A DNA stretch of 64,000 nt from Halarcobacter sp. (GTDB taxonomy: Bacteria > Campylobacterota > Campylobacteria > Campylobacterales > Arcobacteraceae), in the NCBI RefSeq assembly GCF_963675975.1, contig NZ_OY780939.1, forward strand, positions 620,001 through 684,000, given 5' to 3'. The notes beneath the pieces are model-generated. The model saw only the letters and a list, made by a program, of their open reading frames with translations. It did not search any database and was not told the DNA's origin. The translations under genes and the position numbers were made by a program. Positions 35,410 through 43,619 of this stretch are shown piece by piece. Within the stretch, counting starts at the first letter, position 1; each line of letters starts with the position of its first letter.

Positions 35410-35823
35410 TTATTCTATTGCAATGGTTTTTTTTGTTTTAGTAGGTTCCACTTTAGGAATAATTACTTCTAAAACACCATCATTACTTTTTGCATTTATA
35501 TTTTCTATATCAACATTTTCTGGCATTGTAAAACTTCTTGAGAATTTTCCAAAAGAGGTTTCAACTTTATAATAATCTTCTTCTTTTACTTCCTCTTTTG
35601 TTTTTCTTTCACCTGAAATTGTTAAAACATTTTTATCTATATCTACTGAAATATCTTCTTTTTTAACACCTGGTAAATCAACATCTATATGATATGCACC
35701 ATCAGATTCTCTTGTATTTACTACTGGTACAAAACCATTTACACCTTCATTACTTGGATAATTATAAAAATTTTTTTCTAACTCTTTAAATTGTTTAAAA
35801 GGGTCAAATCTTGTTAATAACAT
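35410..35823 (-). CDS. Small heat-shock protein (Hsp20/alpha-crystallin)
   Basis: The 137-residue chaperone has an alpha-crystallin domain from ~residue 35 (AYHIDVDLPGVKKEDISVDIDKNVLTISGER ... GKFSRSFTMPENVD ... GVLEVIIPKVEP) and an N-terminus LLTRFDPFKQFKELE. It binds unfolding proteins under heat stress. Upstream lies a dense set of heat-shock operators (35846-35948). TAGGAGG-like sequence (AGGAGG) precedes the ATG. Confidence 0.93.
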   Translation of the reverse strand: MLLTRFDPFKQFKELEKNFYNYPSNEGVNGFVPVVNTRESDGAYHIDVDLPGVKKEDISVDIDKNVLTISGERKTKEEVKEEDYYKVETSFGKFSRSFTMPENVDIENINAKSNDGVLEVIIPKVEPTKTKKTIAIE

Positions 35824-35845
35824 CTTTTCCTCCTAAAAAATTATT

Positions 35846-35866
35846 CTTGATAGAATATTTATCAAG
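35846..35866. promoter_or_regulatory. HAIR-like inverted repeat in the hsp20 leader
   Basis: CTTGATA-N7-TATCAAG matches the geometry of the HspR operator (HAIR, CTTGAGT-N7-ACTCAAG). It begins near the expected transcription start of the minus-strand hsp20 promoter, so it could also form a 5' hairpin in the mRNA. Confidence 0.5.
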
Positions 35867-35874
35867 TTGAAAGA

Positions 35875-35903
35875 ATTATAACAAATATTTTAGCACTTGT
35901 CAA
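35875..35903 (-). promoter_or_regulatory. Consensus sigma70 promoter of hsp20
   Basis: On the minus strand TTGACA (35903-35898) and TATAAT (35880-35875) are separated by 17 bases. The -35 box lies inside the proximal CIRCE-like element. Confidence 0.75.
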
Positions 35904-35948
35904 TAGTATTTGCTAATATTTTTAGCAATATTAATATTTAAGTGCTAA
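35890..35948. promoter_or_regulatory. Tandem CIRCE-like HrcA operators
   Basis: TTAGCACTT-N9-ATTTGCTAA (35890-35916) and TTAGCAATA-N9-AAGTGCTAA (35922-35948) both keep the exact N9 spacing of CIRCE (TTAGCACTC-N9-GAGTGCTAA) and are five bases apart. The first covers the hsp20 -35 box. Confidence 0.72.
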
Positions 35949-35976
35949 TTTAAATTAAATTTTATTGATTTTTATA

Positions 35977-36010
35977 TTTAACAAAAAGAGATAAATCTCC
36001 ATTTGTTAAA
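35977..36010 (-). terminator. Extended hairpin after the small membrane-peptide gene
   Basis: TTTAACAAA...TTTGTTAAA (9 bp) encloses GAGAT-AA-ATCTC (5 bp) across a 2x2 internal loop. It lies 20 bases after the stop of the 29-residue gene on the minus strand. A U-tract is not obvious, so terminator is the best but not certain reading. Confidence 0.5.
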
Positions 36011-36029
36011 CAATTTATTAAGTGATAAA

Positions 36030-36119
36030 TTATGCTATTGCTATGAATGTTGTAGCTATAGTTAAAAAATATATTGCTACTACTATTAAATAATCTTTTT
36101 TTGTTGTATTGATTTCCAT
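36030..36119 (-). CDS. 29-residue single-helix membrane peptide
   Basis: An ATG frame of 29 codons encodes a short charged start (MEINTTKKDY) followed by a single hydrophobic helix (LIVVAIYFLTIATTFIAIA) and TAA. It has an excellent ribosome-binding site (AAGGAGAAAAAG directly before the ATG). No family is recognised. It follows the unknown gene at 36207-36503 by 87 bases, in a segment with repeated GGAGAAAA arms that could switch its translation. Small size makes coding status provisional. Confidence 0.5.
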   Translation of the reverse strand: MEINTTKKDYLIVVAIYFLTIATTFIAIA

Positions 36120-36161
36120 CTTTTTCTCCTTATACATAGGAGAAAAAGTGGTTTTCTCCTA
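36120..36161 (-). promoter_or_regulatory. Alternative hairpins over the small-peptide RBS
   Basis: Three segments share complementarity: CTTTTTCTCCT (36120-36130) pairs with AGGAGAAAAAG (36138-36148, 11 bp), or TAGGAGAAAA (36137-36146) pairs with TTTTCTCCTA (36152-36161, 10 bp). In the mRNA the middle segment can bind either the upstream arm or the RBS of the 29-residue gene, the logic of a translational switch or attenuator. Confidence 0.5.
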
Positions 36162-36206
36162 TTTTATTTATAAATTTTAAAATCTATATGAATCATTTAT
36201 TAACCT

Positions 36207-36503
36207 TTAAATTGATTCAACGTATAGATTTAACTCCTCTTCAAAATAATCCAAATCCTCATATAAGATTTGCATGGTTTTTTTCTTACTTGTGGCCATT
36301 TCTAAGAGTGCCCTAATAACACCCTCATTGCATCTTTTTACTTGCCAGGAAGTATTATTACTCCAACTATTAATCGATTTAATCTCTTCCTTAGCGGGTA
36401 CAATAATTTTCTTGACAATAATAGTTTTCATATTCTTTTTCTCCTGTTTATAAAATAGTTTTTCTTCATTTTTAATAGTTTGTTTTCTCACAATAGTTTT
36501 CAT
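36207..36503 (-). CDS. Unrecognised small basic/acidic protein with two possible starts
   Basis: No family is recognised for this 98-residue protein. The C-terminal half (NSWSNNTSWQVKRCNEGVIRALLEMATSKKKTMQILYEDLDYFEEEL) looks folded and helical. Two in-frame ATGs, at 36503 and 36431, are each preceded by a good site (GGAGATAAAT and AGGAGAAAAAGAAT) and followed by nearly the same codons (MKTI-), so the start region seems duplicated; products of 98 and 74 residues are possible. It is separated from typA by a strong terminator. Confidence 0.55.
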   Translation of the reverse strand: MKTIVRKQTIKNEEKLFYKQEKKNMKTIIVKKIIVPAKEEIKSINSWSNNTSWQVKRCNEGVIRALLEMATSKKKTMQILYEDLDYFEEELNLYVESI

Positions 36504-36530
36504 ATTTATCTCCAATATTAAATTTTAATC

Positions 36531-36567
36531 AAAAAAAAAGGGGAAGAACCGAAGCTCTTCCCCTTTT
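36531..36567 (-). terminator. Strong rho-independent terminator of typA
   Basis: AAAAGGGGAAGA / TCTTCCCCTTTT (12 bp, 8-nt loop) followed on the minus strand by a run of nine T, 20 bases after the typA stop. Confidence 0.9.
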
Positions 36568-36586
36568 AACCTTTCTAGGTTAGATG

Positions 36587-38404
36587 CTATTCAGCGAATT
36601 TCGCCTTCTTAGCAGCTCTTTTCCTAGCAGTTGGGTCAAGCTCTCTTTTTCTTATTCTTACAGTCTTTGGTGTTACCTCGACTAACTCATCTTCCTCAAT
36701 CCACTCTAAAGCATTCTCTAGGGACATCACTCTTGGTGGAACTAGCTTAATTGCGTCGTCTGAACCAGATGCCCTAACGTTTGTAAGTGCCTTACCTTTG
36801 ATAGGGTTAACATCTAAGTCATTAGATTTCGCGTGCTCACCAATAACCATTCCGTTGTATACCTTATCTTGAGGCTTAATATACATAATTCCTCTTTCTT
36901 GAAGGTTGAAAATTGAATATCCTAATGCTTCTCCATTTTCCATAGATACTAAAGCACCATTTTTTCTTGATTCAACTGTTCCAGAATATGGTCTAAAATC
37001 TAAGAATGAGTGGTTCATTACACCCTCACCTTTTGTATCAGTTAAGAACTCTGTTCTAATACCGATAAGTCCCCTTGCAGGAATTTCAAACTCTAATCTT
37101 GTAAATCCAGCACCCATTGGTACCATATTTGTCATATTAGCTTTTTTCTTACCAAGTTTTTCAATAATAGTTCCAGAATACTCATCAGGAGTATCAATTA
37201 CTAAATGTTCAAATGGCTCCATAGTTACACCATTTTCTTCTTTTGTAATAACCTCTGGTCTACCAATAGAGAACTCAAAACCTTCTCTTCTCATATTTTC
37301 AGCTAAGATTGTAATTTGAAGTTCACCTCTTCCGTTAACTTTAAATTTACCCTCACCAATTTGCTCATAATTCATAGCAATATTAGTGTTCATCTCAGCG
37401 GCAAGTCTTTCATCAATTTTATTTGAAGTTACAAACTTACCTTCAGTACCAGCTAATGGAGAATCATTTACAGCAAATGTAACTGAAAGAGTTGGCTCTT
37501 CAATATGCATTGGGTCAAGTGGCATTGGATTTGCTGGATCACATAAAGAATCTCCAACATCAATTGTTTCAAAACCAGCGACAGCACAGATATCACCTGC
37601 ACCAGCAGTTTTAATTTCAATTCTTTCTAAACCTTTAAATCCAATAAGTTTAGTAACTCTACCTTTTACTTTTTCCCCATCTGCTTTACATAATAAAACC
37701 GTTTCACCTTGTGAAATTGTTCCATTAAAAATTCTTGCAATACCAATTTTTCCAATGAAATTATCATAATCAAGTGTAAATACTTGAAGTTGTAATCCCT
37801 CTTCTTCACTACCTTTTGGTTTTGGAACTTCATTTAAAATAGTTTCAAATAATGGTTGTAAGTCTTTTTTCTCATCTTCTAACGCATGCATTGCATAACC
37901 ATCTCTAGCTGCTGCATAGATAACTGGGAATTCAAGTTGCTCTTCATCTGCACCCATTTGGTCAAAAAGGTCGAATACTTCATCAACAACTCTATCTGGT
38001 TCACCAGCAGGTTTATCAATTTTGTTAACAACAACAATAGGTCTATGTCCTAAAGATAATGCTTTTTTAACAACGAATTTTGTTTGAGGCATAACTCCCT
38101 CTTGTGCATCTACTAAAAGAAGCACTGAGTCAACCATTTTTAAAACCCTTTCAACTTCTCCACCAAAATCGGCGTGTCCTGGAGTGTCAATAATATTAAT
38201 TCTAACACCCTCATAGTCAATTGCAGTATTTTTAGAAAGGATAGTAATTCCTCTTTCTTTTTCAATATCATTACTATCCATAACTCTTTCGTCAACCTCT
38301 TGGTGTGCTGCGAAAGTTCCAGATTGCTTTAATAATTCATCAACCAAAGTTGTTTTTCCATGGTCAACGTGTGCAATCACGGCAATGTTTCTAATGTCTC
38401 TCAT
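36587..38404 (-). CDS. typA: GTP-binding protein TypA/BipA
   Basis: A 605-residue translational GTPase: G1 [10 protein letters not shown] (residues ~11-20), switch [13 protein letters not shown]-type, DTPGHADFG (G3), NKIDKP (G4), then EF-G-like domains and the BipA-specific C-terminal domain (late [30 protein letters not shown]). It binds the 70S ribosome and helps 50S assembly and stress adaptation, notably at low temperature. Full family length. It ends in a strong terminator. Confidence 0.97.
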   Translation of the reverse strand: MRDIRNIAVIAHVDHGKTTLVDELLKQSGTFAAHQEVDERVMDSNDIEKERGITILSKNTAIDYEGVRINIIDTPGHADFGGEVERVLKMVDSVLLLVDAQEGVMPQTKFVVKKALSLGHRPIVVVNKIDKPAGEPDRVVDEVFDLFDQMGADEEQLEFPVIYAAARDGYAMHALEDEKKDLQPLFETILNEVPKPKGSEEEGLQLQVFTLDYDNFIGKIGIARIFNGTISQGETVLLCKADGEKVKGRVTKLIGFKGLERIEIKTAGAGDICAVAGFETIDVGDSLCDPANPMPLDPMHIEEPTLSVTFAVNDSPLAGTEGKFVTSNKIDERLAAEMNTNIAMNYEQIGEGKFKVNGRGELQITILAENMRREGFEFSIGRPEVITKEENGVTMEPFEHLVIDTPDEYSGTIIEKLGKKKANMTNMVPMGAGFTRLEFEIPARGLIGIRTEFLTDTKGEGVMNHSFLDFRPYSGTVESRKNGALVSMENGEALGYSIFNLQERGIMYIKPQDKVYNGMVIGEHAKSNDLDVNPIKGKALTNVRASGSDDAIKLVPPRVMSLENALEWIEEDELVEVTPKTVRIRKRELDPTARKRAAKKAKFAE

Positions 38405-38519
38405 TTATACTCTTTATGATAATTTCTATAATTTTTGGCGATTATATCTTAAATATACTTAAAAATATGCTAAGTCAAGCAATTAGTTTCAATTAAGTTA
38501 CTATTACTTAAGTAAAACT

Positions 38520-39107
38520 TTATACTTTTGATAGATTTAAACCATGAAAAAAATGTTCCATTGTATCCTCAACAATATTTGTTGTATCAAATTTTTTCAA
38601 CATATAACTTTCAATATAGCCATCTGAGAGCTTTTTAAAAAGTATAGTAAGATGCATTGCATCTATTTTTTGTTTATTCTTAAATATTTTTTCAAACTGT
38701 TTTTCTAAAAACTGATAAATCTTTGTAACAACGGGATGATTTATAACATCTAATTTGTGAAAGAAAAAAGGATCATCTATAATTGGATAATTACTCTTTT
38801 TATCTATTTGAATAAAAATTTTATACTTTGCTTTTAAATAGAGTTCCAAATTTTTCATAGGACTATCTGTTTCATTTTCAACTAATTGTTTAAAGAAATT
38901 CTCAAATTTTAAAATTAGATACTCTAAATATAACTCCTCTTTTGATCCAAACAGATTATATATAGTACCTATAGATACCTCTAAATTTTTTGCCAATTGT
39001 GAAATCTTTAATTGTTTATATCCGTTGTTGTCAATATACTCTACTGCTGCATTTAAATATAAATCTCTTTTTATTTTATTGATTTGTTTATCAACTATAG
39101 CTTTCAA
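38520..39107 (-). CDS. TetR family transcriptional regulator
   Basis: A 195-residue protein with an N-terminal TetR helix-turn-helix (YLNAAVEYIDNNGYKQLKISQLAKNLEVSIGTIYNLFGSKEELYLEYL, across about residues 17-65) and a helical ligand-binding C-terminus. It is divergent from the unknown gene/SulP pair (starts 132 bases apart), so it may regulate that operon; the ligand is unknown. Confidence 0.87.
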   Translation of the reverse strand: MKAIVDKQINKIKRDLYLNAAVEYIDNNGYKQLKISQLAKNLEVSIGTIYNLFGSKEELYLEYLILKFENFFKQLVENETDSPMKNLELYLKAKYKIFIQIDKKSNYPIIDDPFFFHKLDVINHPVVTKIYQFLEKQFEKIFKNKQKIDAMHLTILFKKLSDGYIESYMLKKFDTTNIVEDTMEHFFHGLNLSKV

Positions 39108-39239
39108 TTTATTCCATTTTTATTTTTTTAAATTTTAACTATATTAATATAAAAGCATAATAAATGAATTATATATATTTATTTGAACTTAATTCATTAT
39201 TAATTATTTATGGTATAAAATTCCATTTTAGGAAAAATC

Positions 39240-39830
39240 ATGAAAATATTTAGAGATATTAAAACAGAAGCACTTCTTATTTATATAAAAACTTTATGCA
39301 ACGACTATATTAAAAAAATAGATAAAGGAGAGTACAAAGTTAATTTAGGAAAGGATTCTTACAATGAAGATATTACAAAAACAATATTTTTTTTAAGAGA
39401 TAAGTTAAAAGAATCTATTTTTGATGCATATGAACTTAAAACTTTTATTGATTCATATATGAAAGAAACAAAGAAAAAAAACCTTCCTCCTCAATATGAA
39501 GCTTTATTAAACTATTATAATATTATTGTATTACAGTTTGACAAAAATTTTAAAACAGGAGAATTTTGGATTCCTGAACAAATAATATTTGCCCTACTTA
39601 GTGAATGGATATATGAAGAGAAAAAATCAGTCAGAAGGTACCCTTTTTTACTTGAGATTGACTACTTAAAACTCTTAAGCTATTTTGAAAATGTAAGAAA
39701 TAATAATTCAAAAGATGATCTAAAAGAGAGTATAAGATTTATGTATAAAATATCATCCGAAGTAATTAGTAAACTAAAAAATGCTAAATCAAAAAAACTT
39801 ATTAGATCAAAATCTAAAAGAAAAAAATGA
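39240..39830 (+). CDS. Unrecognised cytosolic protein preceding a SulP transporter
   Basis: I do not recognise this 196-residue soluble, helix-rich protein (IFRDIKTEALLIYIKTLCNDYIKKIDKGEYKV ... PPQYEALLNYYNIIVLQFDKNFKTGEFWIPEQIIFALLSEWIYEEKKSVRRYPF split over ~120 residues), which ends in a strongly basic tail (KSKKLIRSKSKRKK). It overlaps the SulP start by 4 bases (ATGA), so translational coupling suggests a partner role, for example a cytosolic regulator. TTAGGAAAAATC precedes the ATG. Confidence 0.6.
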   Translation: MKIFRDIKTEALLIYIKTLCNDYIKKIDKGEYKVNLGKDSYNEDITKTIFFLRDKLKESIFDAYELKTFIDSYMKETKKKNLPPQYEALLNYYNIIVLQFDKNFKTGEFWIPEQIIFALLSEWIYEEKKSVRRYPFLLEIDYLKLLSYFENVRNNNSKDDLKESIRFMYKISSEVISKLKNAKSKKLIRSKSKRKK

Positions 39831-41461
39831 AAACTTTTAAATTAAACCTTTTATCAGGAATTATTGTAGGGATTATAGCTTTACCTTTATCAATGGCTTT
39901 AGCTATTGCAATTGGTGTACCACCACAAAATGGCCTTTATACTGCAATTATTGCAGGTATCATTGCTGCTTATTTTGGTAGTAGCAAAATTAATATCTCA
40001 GGTCCAACGGCAGCGTTTGTTGTCATTTTAATACCTATTGTTCAAGATTTTGGATTAAAAGGTTTATTAGTATGTGGATTATTATCAGGTTTTTTTCTTT
40101 TATTAATGGGAGTTTTAAAACTTGGAAATTTGATTGAGCTTATTCCATATCCTGTAACTGTTGGGTTTACTTCTGGTATTGCAGTTGTTATTGCAACATT
40201 TCAAATAAAAGATTTTTTTGGTTTAGAGATAAATGATTTTACAGGACATTTTCATCAAAAAGTAATCACAATATTTGAATCTTTTCACACATTCAATCCA
40301 AATGAATTTATAGTTGCATTAAGCACATTACTTATTTTAATTTTTTGGCCAAAAACAAAAAGTAAAATCCCTGCACCATTGGTAGCATTAGGTATTGTTA
40401 CAATAGCTGTTGTTTTATTCAATAATTATTACCCACAATTCCAAATCTCTACAATATATTCAAGCTTTCATTACCAAATAGGAGACATAAAAGGAAATGG
40501 AATACCTCCCATACCTTTACAATTTTCACTTCCTTGGGAAGGTTATACCATAGAGGACTTAAATTTGGATATGTTTTATAAACTTCTTCCTCATAGTGTT
40601 GCAATTGCAATTTTAGGGGCATTAGAATCACTACTTTGTGCAGTAATTTCAGATGGTATGACAGGACATAAAACAGATCCAAATAAAGAGTTAATAGGTC
40701 AAGGTTTAGCTAATATAGCCGTTCCTTTTTTTGGAGGTATTCCTGCAACAGCAGCTATTGCAAGAACAGTAGTAAATATCAAATCAAAAGCTAATTCAAA
40801 AATATCTTCAATAATTCATGCTATTTTTATCTTTTTATCTATTGCTTTTTTCGCTCCTTATTTATCTTATTTACCAATGGCTTCTTTATCTGCTTTACTT
40901 TTGGTAGTAGCTTGGAACATGTCTGAATTTAAACATTTTATTAATATTATAAAAGTTGCTCCTAAATACGATGTTTATGTTTTATTGACATGTTTTATTT
41001 TAACTATTCTTTTAGATATGCAGATTGCAGTTGGAGTTGGTATGGGATTGGCTTCTATTTTATTTATTAAAAGAACTATAGATTTATATTCAATAAACTT
41101 AGTTAATAATGAACATAATTCAAAAGAGATACATATTCCTGAAGATACTTTAATATATAATATAAATGGTCCTATGTTTTTTGGAGCAGCCCAACAAGCA
41201 TTAAAAACTTTATTAGATACAGAAGAAGAGATTAAAACAGTAATAGTAAACTTGGAAAACGTTTCTATGATGGATATGACTGCTCTTGTTGCTTTTAAAT
41301 CTATTATAGATAACTTTCAAAAAAATGAAAAAAAACTAATAATCACTGGTGTAAACAATAGAATATTAAGAAAATTTCATAAATTAGGTATCACATTTGA
41401 TACCAAAGAATTAATTTTAAGACAAAATATTGAAGCAGCATTAAAAGATCTAAATAAATAA
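39827..41461 (+). CDS. SulP family anion transporter with STAS domain
   Basis: A 544-residue SLC26/SulP protein: N-terminal GIIVGIIALPLSMALAIAIGVPPQNGLYTAI, conserved SGPTAAFVVILIPIV, 12 or more membrane segments, and a C-terminal STAS domain (residues ~430-540, NLENVSMMDMTALVAFKSI). SulP proteins move sulfate, bicarbonate or other anions; STAS regulates. Bicarbonate or sulfate are both plausible here and cannot be told apart. Confidence 0.9.
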   Translation: MKTFKLNLLSGIIVGIIALPLSMALAIAIGVPPQNGLYTAIIAGIIAAYFGSSKINISGPTAAFVVILIPIVQDFGLKGLLVCGLLSGFFLLLMGVLKLGNLIELIPYPVTVGFTSGIAVVIATFQIKDFFGLEINDFTGHFHQKVITIFESFHTFNPNEFIVALSTLLILIFWPKTKSKIPAPLVALGIVTIAVVLFNNYYPQFQISTIYSSFHYQIGDIKGNGIPPIPLQFSLPWEGYTIEDLNLDMFYKLLPHSVAIAILGALESLLCAVISDGMTGHKTDPNKELIGQGLANIAVPFFGGIPATAAIARTVVNIKSKANSKISSIIHAIFIFLSIAFFAPYLSYLPMASLSALLLVVAWNMSEFKHFINIIKVAPKYDVYVLLTCFILTILLDMQIAVGVGMGLASILFIKRTIDLYSINLVNNEHNSKEIHIPEDTLIYNINGPMFFGAAQQALKTLLDTEEEIKTVIVNLENVSMMDMTALVAFKSIIDNFQKNEKKLIITGVNNRILRKFHKLGITFDTKELILRQNIEAALKDLNK

Positions 41462-41532
41462 GTTTCAGTTAAAAGACACTTTTTAAACTCTAAATTTTGT
41501 TACTATTTTATAAATATCAATAAAGGTGTTTT

Positions 41533-42450
41533 ATGAATTATCAAAAAGTTCTTGAAGAGATAAAAGAGGAGATAAAACCTTTTTTAAAAAAAGGCAAAGT
41601 AGCTGATTATATTCCAGCATTAGCCAAAGTTGAAGTTGATGATTTTGCTATGAGTATTATCAAACTTGATGGAACTCAATACAACATAGGTTCAAGTGAA
41701 AAGCTTTTTTCTATTCAAAGTATTTCAAAGGTTTTTAGCTTTACTTTATCACTTGATTTATATGGAAAAGAGTTATATAAAAGAGTTGGGCATGAGCCTT
41801 CAGGAAACCCTTTTAACTCCCTTGTACAACTTGAATACGAAAAAGGGATACCAAGAAATCCTTTTATAAATGCAGGAGCAATAGTTACAACAGATACTTT
41901 AGTTTCAAAATATAAACAAAATACATTTCCTACTATTTTAGAGTTTATAAAAAAAGTCTCAGGATGCCAAACTATTAATTTTGACCAAGATATTTATAAA
42001 TCTGAACTTAAGCATGGGTATAGAAATCTTGCTTTAATAAATATGATGAAAAGTTTTAATAATATTGAAAATAATACAAATGATGTTATTGAAAGCTATT
42101 TTAAACAATGCTCTATAATGATGAACACAAAACAGTTAGCAAAATCTATGCTTTTTTTAGCAAACCATGGAACAATACCGAATACAAATGAAGCAGTAGT
42201 AACAGAACCACAAGCAAAAAGAATTAACTCTTTGATGTTAACTTGTGGTCATTATGATGCTTCTGGGGATTTTGCTTTTCATGTGGGACTTCCAGGAAAA
42301 AGTGGTGTTGGTGGTGGGATAGTTGCCATTGTACCTCAGAAAATGGCTATTTGTGTTTATTCACCAAGGTTAAATAAACAAGGAAACTCACTAGTTGGAA
42401 CAAAAGCTTTAGAACTATTTACAACTAAAACAAATCTTTCTATATTTTAA
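41533..42450 (+). CDS. glsA: Glutaminase
   Basis: The 305-residue serine-dependent enzyme hydrolyses glutamine to glutamate and ammonia. The beta-lactamase-like fold is marked by the Ser63-x-x-Lys66 catalytic pair (SIQSISKVFSF), then GHEPSGNPFNSLVQLEYEKG and the C-terminal KSGVGGGIVAIVP motif. AAAGGTG precedes the ATG. It stands alone between the SulP gene and cluster A, with a hairpin after it. Confidence 0.95.
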   Translation: MNYQKVLEEIKEEIKPFLKKGKVADYIPALAKVEVDDFAMSIIKLDGTQYNIGSSEKLFSIQSISKVFSFTLSLDLYGKELYKRVGHEPSGNPFNSLVQLEYEKGIPRNPFINAGAIVTTDTLVSKYKQNTFPTILEFIKKVSGCQTINFDQDIYKSELKHGYRNLALINMMKSFNNIENNTNDVIESYFKQCSIMMNTKQLAKSMLFLANHGTIPNTNEAVVTEPQAKRINSLMLTCGHYDASGDFAFHVGLPGKSGVGGGIVAIVPQKMAICVYSPRLNKQGNSLVGTKALELFTTKTNLSIF

Positions 42451-42453
42451 ACA

Positions 42454-42475
42454 AATATGAATTTTTTTTCATATT
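42454..42475. terminator. Hairpin following glsA
   Basis: AATATGAA / TTCATATT (8 bp) around a T6 loop begins 4 bases after the glsA stop. It may terminate glsA but also overlaps the TTCAT repeats. Confidence 0.45.
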
Positions 42476-42530
42476 AAATTCATAATCTTTTCATCCATTT
42501 CTTATAAATTTACAAAAATCGGATGAAAGG
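42468..42530 (+). promoter_or_regulatory. Promoter/operator region of cluster A
   Basis: TTCAT occurs at 42468, 42479 and 42490, two exact 11-bp steps, the geometry of OmpR/PhoB-type direct repeats. TATAAA (42503-42508) is a candidate -10. CTTTTCATCC (42487-42496) can also pair with GGATGAAAGG (42521-42530), which contains the ribosome-binding site of the first gene. Confidence 0.5.
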
Positions 42531-42536
42531 ATTTTA

Positions 42537-43619
42537 TTGTTTACACTTGCAATTAAAGCTTTAAAAGCTAACAAATTAAAAACAATATTAATATTTATAA
42601 GTCTTATCTTCTCAATAACATCAATATTTTTGATTAGCTCTATTTCAAATGGAGTTATATCTATGTATTCAAATATGTTAAAAAGTGATGGAGATATTAT
42701 AATAACCCAAGCAAAAATCTCTGATACATTTTTTTCAAATGTAGATGTAAAATTATTAGATGAAATAAAAAAATTAGATAATGTAAAAAAAGCTTCTGCC
42801 ATAATTGTTGGAGCAAGCCCTGTAGAAAAACTTCCAATTGTGGCTGTTTATGGTATGTCTGATAATAGATTTGAAAACTATAAACTTATAAAAGGCACTT
42901 ACCCAAAACTAAATGAAGTATTAGTTGGTAACTCTATTTATGAATCTTTAAAAAACAAAAACAGTATTCAAATAGCAGACAAAACTTTTAATGTTTCTGG
43001 TGTTTTTAAAAGTGATATTGGATTTGAAAATGGTGGAGTTGTTTTGAAACTTGAAGATGCAAGTAAAATTTTTAACAAAAGTGCTTCTATGTTGATGGTA
43101 AACAGTAAGATAGATTCAAATATTGAAAATCTAGTAAAAGATATAGAAAACCTGAGTAAAGATATAGAAGTAAAATCTACTCAAAATTTTGTGGATAATT
43201 ATAATCAATTTAAAATTATCAAAACCTCATCAAACCTTATTGGTCTAATCTCTTTTTGTATGGGTCTTTTAGGGATTGTAAGTATCATGAGTATCACAAT
43301 AAATCAAAGAAAAACTGAATTTGGTATAAAAAGAGCAATTGGAATCTCAACTAAAAAAATTGTTTCACAAATAATCTTAGAAAGTTCAATTTTAGGAATA
43401 CTAAGTTTTATTAGTTCTTTTTTTATCTCTTATATTGCACTAGCACTAATAAAAAACTCTTCACTTTTTCATGGATATGTAAATGGAGAAATATCTTCTA
43501 CCCTTGCAATATATCTATTTATTTGTTCACTATCAATGGCTATTTTAGGTTCAATTATTCCTGCAATAAATGCTTCAAGAATTGACCCTATTATTCTTAT
43601 GCAAGGGGATAAAATATGA
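42537..43619 (+). CDS. FtsX/MacB-type ABC transporter permease
   Basis: A 360-residue permease with one N-terminal helix (residues ~15-38), a MacB-type periplasmic domain (~40-230; DGDIIITQAKISDTFF, LIKGTYPKLNEVLVGNSIYESL), and three C-terminal helices in an FtsX domain (GLISFCMGLLGIVSIMSITINQRKTEFGIKRAIG). Permeases of this kind use mechanotransmission to export lipoproteins or peptides, or to activate enzymes. It starts with TTG, with AAAGG 7 bases upstream, and overlaps the ATPase gene by 4 bases. It leads cluster A. Confidence 0.85.
   Translation: MFTLAIKALKANKLKTILIFISLIFSITSIFLISSISNGVISMYSNMLKSDGDIIITQAKISDTFFSNVDVKLLDEIKKLDNVKKASAIIVGASPVEKLPIVAVYGMSDNRFENYKLIKGTYPKLNEVLVGNSIYESLKNKNSIQIADKTFNVSGVFKSDIGFENGGVVLKLEDASKIFNKSASMLMVNSKIDSNIENLVKDIENLSKDIEVKSTQNFVDNYNQFKIIKTSSNLIGLISFCMGLLGIVSIMSITINQRKTEFGIKRAIGISTKKIVSQIILESSILGILSFISSFFISYIALALIKNSSLFHGYVNGEISSTLAIYLFICSLSMAILGSIIPAINASRIDPIILMQGDKI

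Noticed and set aside
36120-36161. Three GGAGAAAA arms as a CRISPR-like array
   Set aside because: Arms are only 10-12 bases, alternate in orientation and have no spacers of uniform length; they are better read as alternative hairpins.
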